From: UBA1447 sp964627535
GTDB lineage: Bacteria; Bacillota; Clostridia; Oscillospirales; Acutalibacteraceae
DNA: 64,000 nucleotides
Reading direction: 5' to 3'
Assembly: GCA_964627535.1 (NCBI GenBank)
Contig: CAZVJW010000002.1
Coordinates: 1-64,000 of the forward strand
A program made the position numbers and the translations under genes. Of the stretch, positions 35,597 through 44,693 are shown piece by piece. The notes beneath the pieces were generated by a model. That model made no database searches. It had not been told where the DNA came from and saw only the letters and a list, made by a program, of their open reading frames with translations. Numbering within the stretch: position 1 is the stretch's first letter; every line of letters starts with the position of its first letter.

Positions 35597-37798
35597 ATGG
35601 AGAATTATGTTGGAAAAAGACTTGATGGCCGTTATGAAGTTCAGGAAATAATCGGTGTCGGTGGAATGGCTGTCGTATACAAAGCATATGACAGCATTGA
35701 TGACCGTATAGTCGCCATAAAAATCTTAAAAGATGAATTCCTTGCCAATGAGGAGTTTCGTCGCAGATTTAAAAATGAATCAAAAGCTATAGCTGTTCTT
35801 TCACATCCCAATATAGTTAAGGTGTACGATGTAAGTTATGGGGACAGACTTCAATATATCGTGATGGAATATATTGAAGGAATAACATTGAAGGAATATA
35901 TTGAACAGGTTAAAACAGTTGCTTGGAAAGAAGCTGTTCACTTTATTACACAAATACTCAGAGCGCTTCAGCATGCACATGATAAAGGAATTATACACAG
36001 AGATGTCAAACCTCAAAACATAATGCTTATTCAGAATGGCAATATAAAAGTAACAGATTTCGGAATAGCTCGTTTCAGCCGAAGTGAAACACGTACCATG
36101 AGTGAAAATGCCATTGGTTCGGTTCATTATATAAGCCCTGAACAGGCAAGGGGAGATATTACAGATGATAAAGCAGATATTTATTCAGTAGGTGTTGTCC
36201 TCTACGAAATGCTGACAGGACAGGTTCCATTTCAGTCGGACAGTTCTGTTTCGGTAGCAATTATGCAGCTTCAGGCAGAACCAAAGCGGCCGCGTGAGAT
36301 TAATGAAACCATTCCGATAGGACTTGAACAAATAACAATGCGTGCGATGCAGAAAAGTATACATGACAGATATCAATCAGCAGCTGAAATGTTGTTGGAT
36401 TTGGAGGAATTTAAACGAAATCCGCTGGTAAAATTCGAATATAATTACTTTGTAGACAAGGATCCTACAAAATTCGTCGGCAAGTCATCAAATCAGATTA
36501 AAATGCCTAAAAGTGAAATTACAGAGATGGATAGAAATGAGCACGATGAAGAAAAAAACAGGACCGTGCCAATATTAATAGGCGTTGCTTTTGGCATACT
36601 TGCTTTGATTGCAATAGTTTTAGGCAGCTTTGCTCTTTTTACTGATGTATTTAAAGATAATAAACTTGTCGTACCTGATTTTATTGGAAAAAACTATACC
36701 AATGAAATTAAAGGGAATTCTGCCTATAATGATTATGTTATTGTGCCCGAGGAGGTACAAAACAGCAATTATGACAGCGGAGATGTTTACAATCAGGAAC
36801 CACAGCGTGGAACAAAAATTAATAAAACAGATAAGATAACCTTAACCATTGCTATCGGTACAAAAATTCTGACACTCCCGAGTGTATATAAGCTTGATTT
36901 TGCACAAGCTAAAACAACATTAACAAACATGGGTTTTGTTGTTAACGAGGTTGCGGAACCTAATACAAGCGAATCTTTCGGGACTGTTTTAAGAACATCA
37001 CCTGTACAAGGTTCCCAAGTCGCTCAGGGCTCTACCGTTACTGTATTTTATGCAAGTGATGAAAATCTGGTTAAAGTTCCGAACTTAATTACTTGGGATG
37101 TTGAGGCTGCCCGCCGTTTGCTCGAATCAGAAGACCTTGTTTTGGATGAAAATATTGCCCAGGAGAATAGTCCAAAACCAGAAGGTGAAATCATAAAACA
37201 GAGTTATGATGAAAATTTAAAGGTTCCCAAAGGCACAAAAATTACAATAACTGTCAGTACAGGGATACCTCCCGAATCAACTGCTAAAGTCACCATTAAA
37301 CTGCCAAGCCGGTCACTCGGCGTAACCGGTGAAATTATGGCAACACTCAACAATGATATAGTATTTGAAAAAACTGTATTACTGGATGGAAGTAATTATA
37401 GCTTTGATGTTATTGGATCAAATAAAGAAAATAAACTGAAAGTGTTTATTGATTCAAAGCTTTTATACGATTGCAGTATTGATTATACAACAACACCGGG
37501 AACAATAAGTAATGAGAATAACTATTCTATTACTTCAAACGCAACAGTTCCGGATGTAGTTGGCGCGACAGAATCCGCTGCACGCAAAACACTCAATAAT
37601 TCTGGATTTTACAATATTACAATTATCAAAGAGGATGTTTCAAACAACAGCGATGTCGGCAAGGTAATAAATCAAACTCCGGGTTATAGCATTATAATTA
37701 AACACTCGACGGATACACAGATTACGTTAACTGTTGGTGTCATATACGGCGAAACAACAGCAGCGGCAACGATTAACGCAACTACAACTACAACATGA
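35597..37798 (+). CDS. prkC: PASTA-domain serine/threonine kinase
   Basis: A 733-residue membrane kinase. The kinase domain (about 10-270) has GVGGMAVVY, HRDVKPQN (133-140), the DFG loop and SPEQARG. One transmembrane helix at about 324-348 is followed by three PASTA repeats (about 356-424, 425-491, 492-554), a roughly 95-residue non-PASTA beta-rich insert (555-648) and a fourth PASTA repeat, then a Thr/Ala-rich tail. PASTA repeats bind muropeptides or lipid II and link wall synthesis or germination to signalling. Start ATG 35597 is preferred over GTG 35588. Confidence 0.95.
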   Translation: MENYVGKRLDGRYEVQEIIGVGGMAVVYKAYDSIDDRIVAIKILKDEFLANEEFRRRFKNESKAIAVLSHPNIVKVYDVSYGDRLQYIVMEYIEGITLKEYIEQVKTVAWKEAVHFITQILRALQHAHDKGIIHRDVKPQNIMLIQNGNIKVTDFGIARFSRSETRTMSENAIGSVHYISPEQARGDITDDKADIYSVGVVLYEMLTGQVPFQSDSSVSVAIMQLQAEPKRPREINETIPIGLEQITMRAMQKSIHDRYQSAAEMLLDLEEFKRNPLVKFEYNYFVDKDPTKFVGKSSNQIKMPKSEITEMDRNEHDEEKNRTVPILIGVAFGILALIAIVLGSFALFTDVFKDNKLVVPDFIGKNYTNEIKGNSAYNDYVIVPEEVQNSNYDSGDVYNQEPQRGTKINKTDKITLTIAIGTKILTLPSVYKLDFAQAKTTLTNMGFVVNEVAEPNTSESFGTVLRTSPVQGSQVAQGSTVTVFYASDENLVKVPNLITWDVEAARRLLESEDLVLDENIAQENSPKPEGEIIKQSYDENLKVPKGTKITITVSTGIPPESTAKVTIKLPSRSLGVTGEIMATLNNDIVFEKTVLLDGSNYSFDVIGSNKENKLKVFIDSKLLYDCSIDYTTTPGTISNENNYSITSNATVPDVVGATESAARKTLNNSGFYNITIIKEDVSNNSDVGKVINQTPGYSIIIKHSTDTQITLTVGVIYGETTAAATINATTTTT

Positions 37799-37833
37799 AC
37801 GGTATTAAAAAAGGATATTTTGGAGTTGAATAA

Positions 37834-38712
37834 ATGCAATTTTGCGGAATAATATTAAAAGGTATCGGCGGTTTCTATTATGTGGAAGCCGCCGATATGA
37901 TATATGAATGTAAAGCAAGAGGAATATTTCGTAAGGACAAGAAAGTCCCTTTACCCGGGGATAATGTTACTGTAACCGTAGGAACGGATAACGAGAACAC
38001 AATAGATGTAATTCATCCGCGCAGCAGCATTTTCATGCGTCCCCCCATAGCAAATATAGACCGGCTTGTTATTGTTGTATCGGTATGTGAACCGATGCCA
38101 AGTACACTTATTATTGATAAATTAACCGCTATTGCACAAAGTAAGGATATTGAATCTGTAATTGTAATCACAAAATCCGATATGGGTGACACCTCGGAAC
38201 TTGTTAGTATTTACAAAAAAGCCGGCATGAAAACCATCAGTGCCTCTTGCATTACAGGAGAGGGAGTCGACCGAATTAAAAATCTTCTTGAAGGCCATAT
38301 AAGTGCTTTTACCGGTAATTCAGGGGTCGGAAAATCAACACTTCTCAATTGTATTGATAGTAAATTAGGGCTTAAAACAGGAGAGATAAGCGATAAACTT
38401 GGCAGAGGTAAACACACAACCCGCCATATTGAACTGTTTAAAGTTGCCGGCGGCTATGTTGCTGATACCCCCGGGTTTGCCTCACTTGATTTTGAAAACA
38501 GCGAGATTATTCTAAAGGATGAATTGCAATTTTGTTTCAAAGAGTTTCTGCCACATCTCGGGAAATGCAAATACTCAACATGTTCACATATTGAAGATGC
38601 CGGGTGCAGTATTATAACTGCGGTAAACAACGGCGAAATCAGTAAATCGAGGCACAATAGTTATACAGCAATGTATAATGAAGTTATAAACAAAAGAGAA
38701 TGGAATGTATAA
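37834..38712 (+). CDS. rsgA: Ribosome small subunit GTPase RsgA
   Basis: A 292-residue circularly permuted GTPase that helps 30S assembly. An N-terminal OB fold (about 1-65) is followed by G4 TKSD, then G1 GNSGVGKST (161-169) and G3 DTPGF. A C-terminal zinc knuckle has cysteines and histidine in CKYSTCSHIEDAGC. It closes the prkC operon; rpe and thiN, which often follow, are absent. Confidence 0.95.
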   Translation: MQFCGIILKGIGGFYYVEAADMIYECKARGIFRKDKKVPLPGDNVTVTVGTDNENTIDVIHPRSSIFMRPPIANIDRLVIVVSVCEPMPSTLIIDKLTAIAQSKDIESVIVITKSDMGDTSELVSIYKKAGMKTISASCITGEGVDRIKNLLEGHISAFTGNSGVGKSTLLNCIDSKLGLKTGEISDKLGRGKHTTRHIELFKVAGGYVADTPGFASLDFENSEIILKDELQFCFKEFLPHLGKCKYSTCSHIEDAGCSIITAVNNGEISKSRHNSYTAMYNEVINKREWNV

Positions 38713-38745
38713 TTTTCCAAAAGCAATAAAGAAAAAATTATTAAA

Positions 38746-38782
38746 AGAGGGTATGCCGATAAAAAAAGTCGGCATACCCTTA
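38746..38782 (-). terminator. Strong hairpin terminator between rsgA and icd
   Basis: GGGTATGCCGA (38749-38759) and its exact reverse complement (38769-38779) form an 11-bp stem with a 9-nt loop. Read on the minus strand a U-rich tail follows, so it ends the acn-icd transcript. On the plus strand the tail is weaker, but it may also end the rsgA transcript. Confidence 0.85.
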
Positions 38783-38796
38783 AAAACTTAATAGAT

Positions 38797-39963
38797 CTAT
38801 TGCAGCGATTTAATTGTTTCCATAACATAATCTCCAAATTCGCTGCAGGTGCAACCATCATCCCGGGCGGTTATTTTTAGACGCTTTTCTTCAAACATAC
38901 ATATATCCAAAGCTTTTTCGAGCAGGTCGGCTTTCTTTTGTTTGCCAATGTGAGAAAGCAGCATCACGCTGGCTCGGAGCATGGAACAGGGGTCTGCGTA
39001 TTTTCCGCGTCCCTCATTAATCATACGTAAGGCAGATCCGTGAATTGCCTCAAACATGGCGTATCTTTTCCCGATATTGGCGCTGCCTGCCGTTCCGACT
39101 CCGCCTTGGAATGCAGCCGCTTCATCGGTAATAATATCACCGTAGAGGTTTGGTAAAACAAACACTTTGAAGTCTTTGCGACGTACTTTGTCAATAAGTT
39201 TCGCAGTTAAAATATCAATATACCATTCATCTGTAGTTATTTCCGGATACTCTTTCCCAATTTCCTTAGCCAGTTTTAGAAATTTACCGTCTGTGGTTTT
39301 TATTACATTTGCCTTTGTAATAACCGAAACTCTGTTTTTGCCGTTTCTCTTGGCATATTCATAGGCGAGGCGTGAAATTCTTTGGCACCCCTCGGTGGTA
39401 GCAACAACAAAATCCATAGCAAGGTCATCGGTGACATTGATACCCATTGAGCCTACAGCGTATGCACCTTCTGTGTTTTCTCTGAAAAATGTCCAGTCAA
39501 TACCTTCCTCAACAACTCTAACAGGACGAAGATTTGCAAACAGATCAAGAGCTTTGCGCATTGCAACGTTGGCGCTTTCGATATTGGGCCAGGGGTCACC
39601 GGCTTGCGGAGTTGTTGTTGGCCCTTTTAAAATAACATGGCATTTTTTCAGTTCTTCCAGAACATCATCGGGTATTGCCTTGTTTACAGCAACTCTGTTT
39701 TCAATGGTAAGGCCGTCAATGATCTTAAACTCGATCTTTCCTGCTTTAACCTCATCGGTAAGTATGTATTCGAGAACCTTTATCGATTCCTTTGTGATTA
39801 TGGGACCAATACCATCGCCCTCACAAACTCCGATAATTATTTTATCAAGGGAGTCATAATCAATGAAATCACCTTGAATTTTAATTTTGTCAGACCGTTC
39901 GTTTTGAGCTCTCACCAGTGCCTCAAATTTTTCAATGGCATTTTTAATGTTTTCCTCTTTCAT
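38797..39963 (-). CDS. icd: Isocitrate/isopropylmalate-family dehydrogenase, likely isocitrate dehydrogenase
   Basis: A 388-residue beta-decarboxylating dehydrogenase. GDGIGPIIT is near residue 49, FRENTEGAYA is the substrate loop, KANVIK contains the catalytic lysine, and NLYGDIITDEAAAFQGG holds metal-binding aspartates. Proximity to aconitase makes isocitrate the likely substrate, giving 2-oxoglutarate for glutamate. Isopropylmalate or homoisocitrate remain possible by family. It starts 13 nt after AGGAGG. Codons look somewhat more GC-rich than those of neighbouring genes. Confidence 0.88.
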   Translation of the reverse strand: MKEENIKNAIEKFEALVRAQNERSDKIKIQGDFIDYDSLDKIIIGVCEGDGIGPIITKESIKVLEYILTDEVKAGKIEFKIIDGLTIENRVAVNKAIPDDVLEELKKCHVILKGPTTTPQAGDPWPNIESANVAMRKALDLFANLRPVRVVEEGIDWTFFRENTEGAYAVGSMGINVTDDLAMDFVVATTEGCQRISRLAYEYAKRNGKNRVSVITKANVIKTTDGKFLKLAKEIGKEYPEITTDEWYIDILTAKLIDKVRRKDFKVFVLPNLYGDIITDEAAAFQGGVGTAGSANIGKRYAMFEAIHGSALRMINEGRGKYADPCSMLRASVMLLSHIGKQKKADLLEKALDICMFEEKRLKITARDDGCTCSEFGDYVMETIKSLQ

Positions 39964-40008
39964 GTGGTCCTCCTAAAAATTTTCCGTAATATTTAAAGTA
40001 TAAAATAT

Positions 40009-41940
40009 TTATGCATTATTCTTTGTGTAATTCAATAATCCGCCTGCAAGAATAATATCCTTTTGCCTTTGTGAAAATTGATAGTTAAGAGCGTAATCCT
40101 CGTTTTTGCTTAGATTTTTTAAAACAACGGGTTCGTTTGCTGAAATTAGGCTGCGGATATTGGCTAAGCAAAGCTCATTACCCTCATCAATCTTGTCGTA
40201 ATCCGTTTCGCTGGCAAAAGTAAAGGGAACAATTCCGGAGTTTATTAAGTTCGCACAGTGAATTCTTGCAAAAGACTTGGTTATAACACTTTTAATTCCC
40301 AGATATAGAGGAACAAGAGCGGCGTGCTCCCTCGAAGAGCCTTGCCCATAATTCGCACCGCCTATGATTATACCCTTACCATCCGCTTTGGTACGCTGTG
40401 CAAAATGTTCGTCAATTTGTTTGAAACAATAGTTTGAAAGATATGGAATGTTTGAGCGGTAGGGGAGTAACTTAGCTCCAGCGGGCATTATATAGTCTGT
40501 TGTGATGTTATCGCCGACCTTTAAAACAGCTTTTGCGCAGATTTCATCGGGAAGGGTTTTGCTGGTTGGAAAGGGTTTAATGTTTGGCCCATATAATATT
40601 TCTACATTCACGGCATCCTCAGGTGAAGCGGGCAGCTCAATAAGGTTGTCGTTAATAATAAATTCATTGGGAAGAATAATCATTGGCGTTTCGCCAAGTG
40701 TTCTTGGGTCTGTTAAAACACCCATGATGGCTGAAGCGGCTGCAGTCTCGGGGCTGACAAGGTAAATTCCGGCATCGGCTGTACCGGAGCGTTCTTCAAA
40801 GTTTCTGTTAAAGGTGCGCAATGAGACACCGCCTGAGTTTGGAGATTGACCCATGCCGATACAGGGCCCGCAGGCTGATTCCAATATTCTGGCACCGGCC
40901 GATATCATATCAGATAGTGCTCCGTTTAAAGATAGCATATTAAGAACCTGCATGGAGCCGGGTGCAATGGAAAGGCTGACATTCGGATTAACCTTTTTGC
41001 TTTTCAGTATTGAAGCGACTTTTAGCATATCAAGCAAAGATGAATTTGTGCAGGAGCCGATACAAACCTGGTCAACCTTGATTTGTCCGATTTCTGAAAC
41101 CTTCTTGACATTATCCGGCATATGCGGCATAGCAGCCATAGGTTCAAGAGCGGTTAAATCAATGTGCAGTATTTCATCATAGTGGGCATCCTCATCGGGA
41201 ATAATTTCGGCCCAATCTTGTTCACGGCTTTGAGCTTTAAGAAATGCTTTAGTAACCTTGTCTGAGGGGAAAATTGAAGAGGTAGCGCCTAACTCGGCAC
41301 CCATGTTGGTGATGGTGGCTCTTTCGGGAACGGATAATGATTTAATTCCATCACCGCCATATTCAATTATTTTCCCTACACCGCCCTTAACTGTCAATAT
41401 ACGTAAGATTTCAAGAATAATATCCTTCGCTGAAACCCATGGAGAAAGCTTGCCGGAAAGGTTGATTAACACTATTTTTGGCATTGTAATATAATAAGCT
41501 CCACCACCCATTGCAACGGCAACATCAAGGCCTCCTGCACCGATGGCAAGCATGCCTATCCCGCCACTCGTAGGCGTATGGCTATCTGAACCAATTAAAG
41601 TTTTTCCTGGAATTCCGAAACGCTCTAAATGAACCTGATGGCAAATTCCATTTCCAGGGCGCGAAAAACGAACTCCGCGTTTTTTTGCCACGCTCTGTAT
41701 AAACCGATGGTCATCCGCATTTTCAAAGCCGGTTTGCAGGGTGTTATGGTCAATGTATGCAACGGAAAGGTCTGTTTTAACCCGTTCAACACCCATTGCT
41801 TCAAATTCAAGATAGGCCATTGTTCCGGTTGCATCCTGAGTAAGAGTTTGGTCGATTCTTATTCCGATTTCGTTCCCGACATCCATTTTACCTGATATCA
41901 AGTGACTTTGCATTATTTTTTGACTGATACTGTATCCCAA
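40009..41940 (-). CDS. Aconitate hydratase (4Fe-4S)
   Basis: A 643-residue aconitase-family protein of the short form, interconverting citrate and isocitrate. Cluster ligands are C297 (GSCTNSS), C357 and C360 (ACGPCIG), matching the ligand spacing of mitochondrial aconitase. The C-terminal swivel domain has QGSSREHAAL. TTG 41940 is the start, with GGAGG 8 nt upstream. It is the first gene of a minus-strand pair with icd (45-nt gap). Homoaconitase or isopropylmalate isomerase is less likely given the single fused chain and partner. No citrate synthase gene is nearby. Confidence 0.88.
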   Translation of the reverse strand: MGYSISQKIMQSHLISGKMDVGNEIGIRIDQTLTQDATGTMAYLEFEAMGVERVKTDLSVAYIDHNTLQTGFENADDHRFIQSVAKKRGVRFSRPGNGICHQVHLERFGIPGKTLIGSDSHTPTSGGIGMLAIGAGGLDVAVAMGGGAYYITMPKIVLINLSGKLSPWVSAKDIILEILRILTVKGGVGKIIEYGGDGIKSLSVPERATITNMGAELGATSSIFPSDKVTKAFLKAQSREQDWAEIIPDEDAHYDEILHIDLTALEPMAAMPHMPDNVKKVSEIGQIKVDQVCIGSCTNSSLLDMLKVASILKSKKVNPNVSLSIAPGSMQVLNMLSLNGALSDMISAGARILESACGPCIGMGQSPNSGGVSLRTFNRNFEERSGTADAGIYLVSPETAAASAIMGVLTDPRTLGETPMIILPNEFIINDNLIELPASPEDAVNVEILYGPNIKPFPTSKTLPDEICAKAVLKVGDNITTDYIMPAGAKLLPYRSNIPYLSNYCFKQIDEHFAQRTKADGKGIIIGGANYGQGSSREHAALVPLYLGIKSVITKSFARIHCANLINSGIVPFTFASETDYDKIDEGNELCLANIRSLISANEPVVLKNLSKNEDYALNYQFSQRQKDIILAGGLLNYTKNNA

Positions 41941-41974
41941 AAATATTACCTCCTCAAGCTATAAACTTCAATAA

Positions 41975-42003
41975 ATCTTATTACTAATTCACTGTTTTGT
42001 CAA
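41975..42003 (-). promoter_or_regulatory. Promoter of acn-icd
   Basis: On the minus strand, a perfect TTGACA (42003-41998), 17-nt spacer and TAAGAT (41980-41975). Initiation near 41968 leaves a leader of about 28 nt. Confidence 0.6.
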
Positions 42004-42081
42004 TGGATAAACAAGCTTACTTTGATTTAATCTTTACGTTTATCTATAATTGCTGTAATAAAGTACTTTTCTATTACATAT

Positions 42082-42110
42082 TGCTCTTGATAATAAAAAA
42101 TGTTATAATA
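42082..42110 (+). promoter_or_regulatory. Promoter of ftsK
   Basis: TTGCTC (42082-42087), 17-nt spacer, perfect TATAAT (42105-42110) with extended -10 TG at 42102-42103. It is divergent from the acn promoter about 80 nt away. Confidence 0.65.
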
Positions 42111-42155
42111 CAAATATTATAATATATATTTTTCTGTGATTAAGGATGGATAGAA

Positions 42156-44669
42156 ATGGCGAATTCAAAACCAAATTACAAATCAACCTCTCAAAAGAAG
42201 AAAACAACGCCACCCCAAAAGTCAGCAAATTCAAAATCGGATAATGCGGTAAAAAAGATACCGACTCAAGAACAAAAAATGGCAACACGCCAAAGAACCG
42301 CTATTATTTTTATGGCGGCTGCTTTATTTTTGATTTGTGTTGTATTGATAGAAGGACAAAATGTTTGGACAAATATACACAATGTGATATTAGGACTTTT
42401 TGGATATTGCGCTTATATTTGGCCGTTTATGCTTATTTACATGGCCATCGTATGCGCAGCTAATAAACCTCTAGGCAATATTTCTGTCAGTTTTTCTGGA
42501 ATTGCTGCATTTATAATTCTAATAGGAGGAGCGATACATGTTTATGCGAATACATTTGACTATCTGCATAATGAATCGATTGGTCTACAAATCAGTGCTG
42601 CTTGGGGAGAAAGAATAAATACACCGAATGGTGGTGCGCTTGGTGCATTGACAGGAGGTATAATTGTAAAGCTTTTTGGAAAAACAGGTGCTATTATAAC
42701 AATTATTTTACTTTCTGCAGTTATGTTGATGCTTTTAACGCGTACAACTCTTTTGAGTGTTGTAAAAACCGTTTCGAAACCGGTTAAAAAAGTTAACGAA
42801 AATAATGTTGCTAAAAAAGAAACTAAGTGTCGAGAACCGAAGGATATTAGCAAAAGTAAACCATTCAATCCACCAAAAGTAATTTCTGAGGAAGACTCAT
42901 TATCTAAAAATTCCGGCACATGGTTAAATAGCGAATTTGTCCCAATTGTTCCGGCAGAACAACAAGCAGAACAATTGATTACATCAAAAAATGATATTCA
43001 GGTAGAAATAAGTATACCAAATTTCAAAAAAAACAATACAAAACAAAAAGAAGAAGATATTAAAAAATCAACATCAGCTGATGTTGAAACATATAATAAA
43101 AACGTTGACTTGAACCGCAGCGGAATTGAAAAAAGCATATACGGAGCAGCTGCGAATTTTAAAAAATACAAATTACCACCGATCGATTGCCTTTCATTAT
43201 TACCGCAGGTTAATAATACAGATTCAGATGATGAACTGAGGGTAAACGGTCAAAAGTTGATAGATATTTTAAAAAGCTTTGGCATTCAAGCGAAAATTCT
43301 TATGATAAGCAGGGGACCTTCGGTAACTCGTTTTGAGTTACAACCGGAACCCGGTGTAAGAATTAATAGATTTACTAATCTTTCGGATGATATCGCACTT
43401 GGTCTTGCATCAACAAGTGTCAGAATAGAGGCTCCGATACCCAATAAATCGGCTATAGGCGTTGAAGTGCCAAATAAAAGCAGAGCGAATGTTGCTTTTC
43501 GTGAAATTGTTGATACAAAACATTTCAGAAACTCTAAAAGTAAGTTAAATGTTGCTCTTGGCAAAGATATTGCCGGGAATATTGTATGTGCTGATCTTGA
43601 TAAAATGCCCCACCTTCTTATTGCAGGAACAACGGGATCTGGAAAATCTGTATGTATTAACTCAATGATTGTAAGCTTGTTATTTAACGCGTCTCCGGAA
43701 GAAGTTAAGTTGTTACTGATTGATCCGAAACAAGGTGTTGAACTACGCCGATATAACGATATACCACATCTTCAGGTTCCTGTTGTTTCGGATGCACGCA
43801 AGGCAGCGGGAGCGCTTGGATGGGCAGTATCAGAAATGACGGAAAGATATAAAACATTTTCAGAAAAAAATGTAAGAGATATTGAATCATATAATATGCT
43901 TGCAGATAAAACAAAGAATATGGAAAGAATGCATAGAATTGTTATATTCATTGACGAATTGAATGATTTAATGATGGTAGCACCTCATGAGGTTGAGGAT
44001 TACATTTGCAGACTTGCACAAATGGCAAGAGCGGCAGGAATGCATCTTGTCGTTGCAACACAACGCCCTTCTGCTGATGTTATTACAGGTCTTATCAAAT
44101 CAAATATACCAAGCAGAATCGCACTGTATGTTCCATCATACATTGATTCGCGCATTATTATTGATATGTCAGGAGCCGAAAAACTTTTGGGGAATGGCGA
44201 TATGCTGTTCAGCCCTGTCGGTATAGCAAAGCCGGTTAGAGTTCAAGGTTGTTATATCTCTGATTCAGAAATAGAAAACACTCTAAATTATATAAAATCT
44301 CAATCACAAGCATCATATGATGAGCATATAATTAAAGAAATAGATATGCATGCTGTTGAAACGAAGAAAAAAGGTGTAAGTATTGATGATGTTATAGATG
44401 GAGAAAGAAAGGATGAAATGCTTCCCCAAGCCATACAAATTGTTGCTGAAAGTCAAAACGCATCAACAACCTTCTTACAGCGTAAACTTAAAATTGGTTA
44501 CGCCAGAGCAGCAAATATTATTGACTCGCTTGAAGAAAAACAGATTGTTGGCCCTCTTGAAGGCAGTAAACCTCGGAAAGTTCTTATTACGAAGCAGCAA
44601 TGGATGGAAAGGAATGCTCTTTCTTCTGATAACACAACTGTTTTTAATGAAGCGGGCAGCGATGAATAG
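42156..44669 (+). CDS. ftsK: DNA translocase FtsK/SpoIIIE
   Basis: An 837-residue DNA pump. Four or so transmembrane helices lie at about 45-200, then a poorly conserved charged linker (about 205-340). The alpha/beta motor has Walker A GTTGSGKS (near 490) and Walker B VIFIDELND (near 597), and the C-terminal gamma winged helix (about 760-825) reads KOPS-type sequences. In spore formers this protein (SpoIIIE) moves the chromosome into the forespore. It starts at ATG 42156 after AAGGATGG and is followed closely by ygiQ. Confidence 0.96.
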   Translation: MANSKPNYKSTSQKKKTTPPQKSANSKSDNAVKKIPTQEQKMATRQRTAIIFMAAALFLICVVLIEGQNVWTNIHNVILGLFGYCAYIWPFMLIYMAIVCAANKPLGNISVSFSGIAAFIILIGGAIHVYANTFDYLHNESIGLQISAAWGERINTPNGGALGALTGGIIVKLFGKTGAIITIILLSAVMLMLLTRTTLLSVVKTVSKPVKKVNENNVAKKETKCREPKDISKSKPFNPPKVISEEDSLSKNSGTWLNSEFVPIVPAEQQAEQLITSKNDIQVEISIPNFKKNNTKQKEEDIKKSTSADVETYNKNVDLNRSGIEKSIYGAAANFKKYKLPPIDCLSLLPQVNNTDSDDELRVNGQKLIDILKSFGIQAKILMISRGPSVTRFELQPEPGVRINRFTNLSDDIALGLASTSVRIEAPIPNKSAIGVEVPNKSRANVAFREIVDTKHFRNSKSKLNVALGKDIAGNIVCADLDKMPHLLIAGTTGSGKSVCINSMIVSLLFNASPEEVKLLLIDPKQGVELRRYNDIPHLQVPVVSDARKAAGALGWAVSEMTERYKTFSEKNVRDIESYNMLADKTKNMERMHRIVIFIDELNDLMMVAPHEVEDYICRLAQMARAAGMHLVVATQRPSADVITGLIKSNIPSRIALYVPSYIDSRIIIDMSGAEKLLGNGDMLFSPVGIAKPVRVQGCYISDSEIENTLNYIKSQSQASYDEHIIKEIDMHAVETKKKGVSIDDVIDGERKDEMLPQAIQIVAESQNASTTFLQRKLKIGYARAANIIDSLEEKQIVGPLEGSKPRKVLITKQQWMERNALSSDNTTVFNEAGSDE

Positions 44670-44693
44670 AAAGTTTAAAAAATTAAAGGAAAT

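Noticed and set aside
39395..39859. 154-codon plus-strand frame opposite icd
   Set aside because: Antisense to an intact dehydrogenase with correct motifs and start signals.
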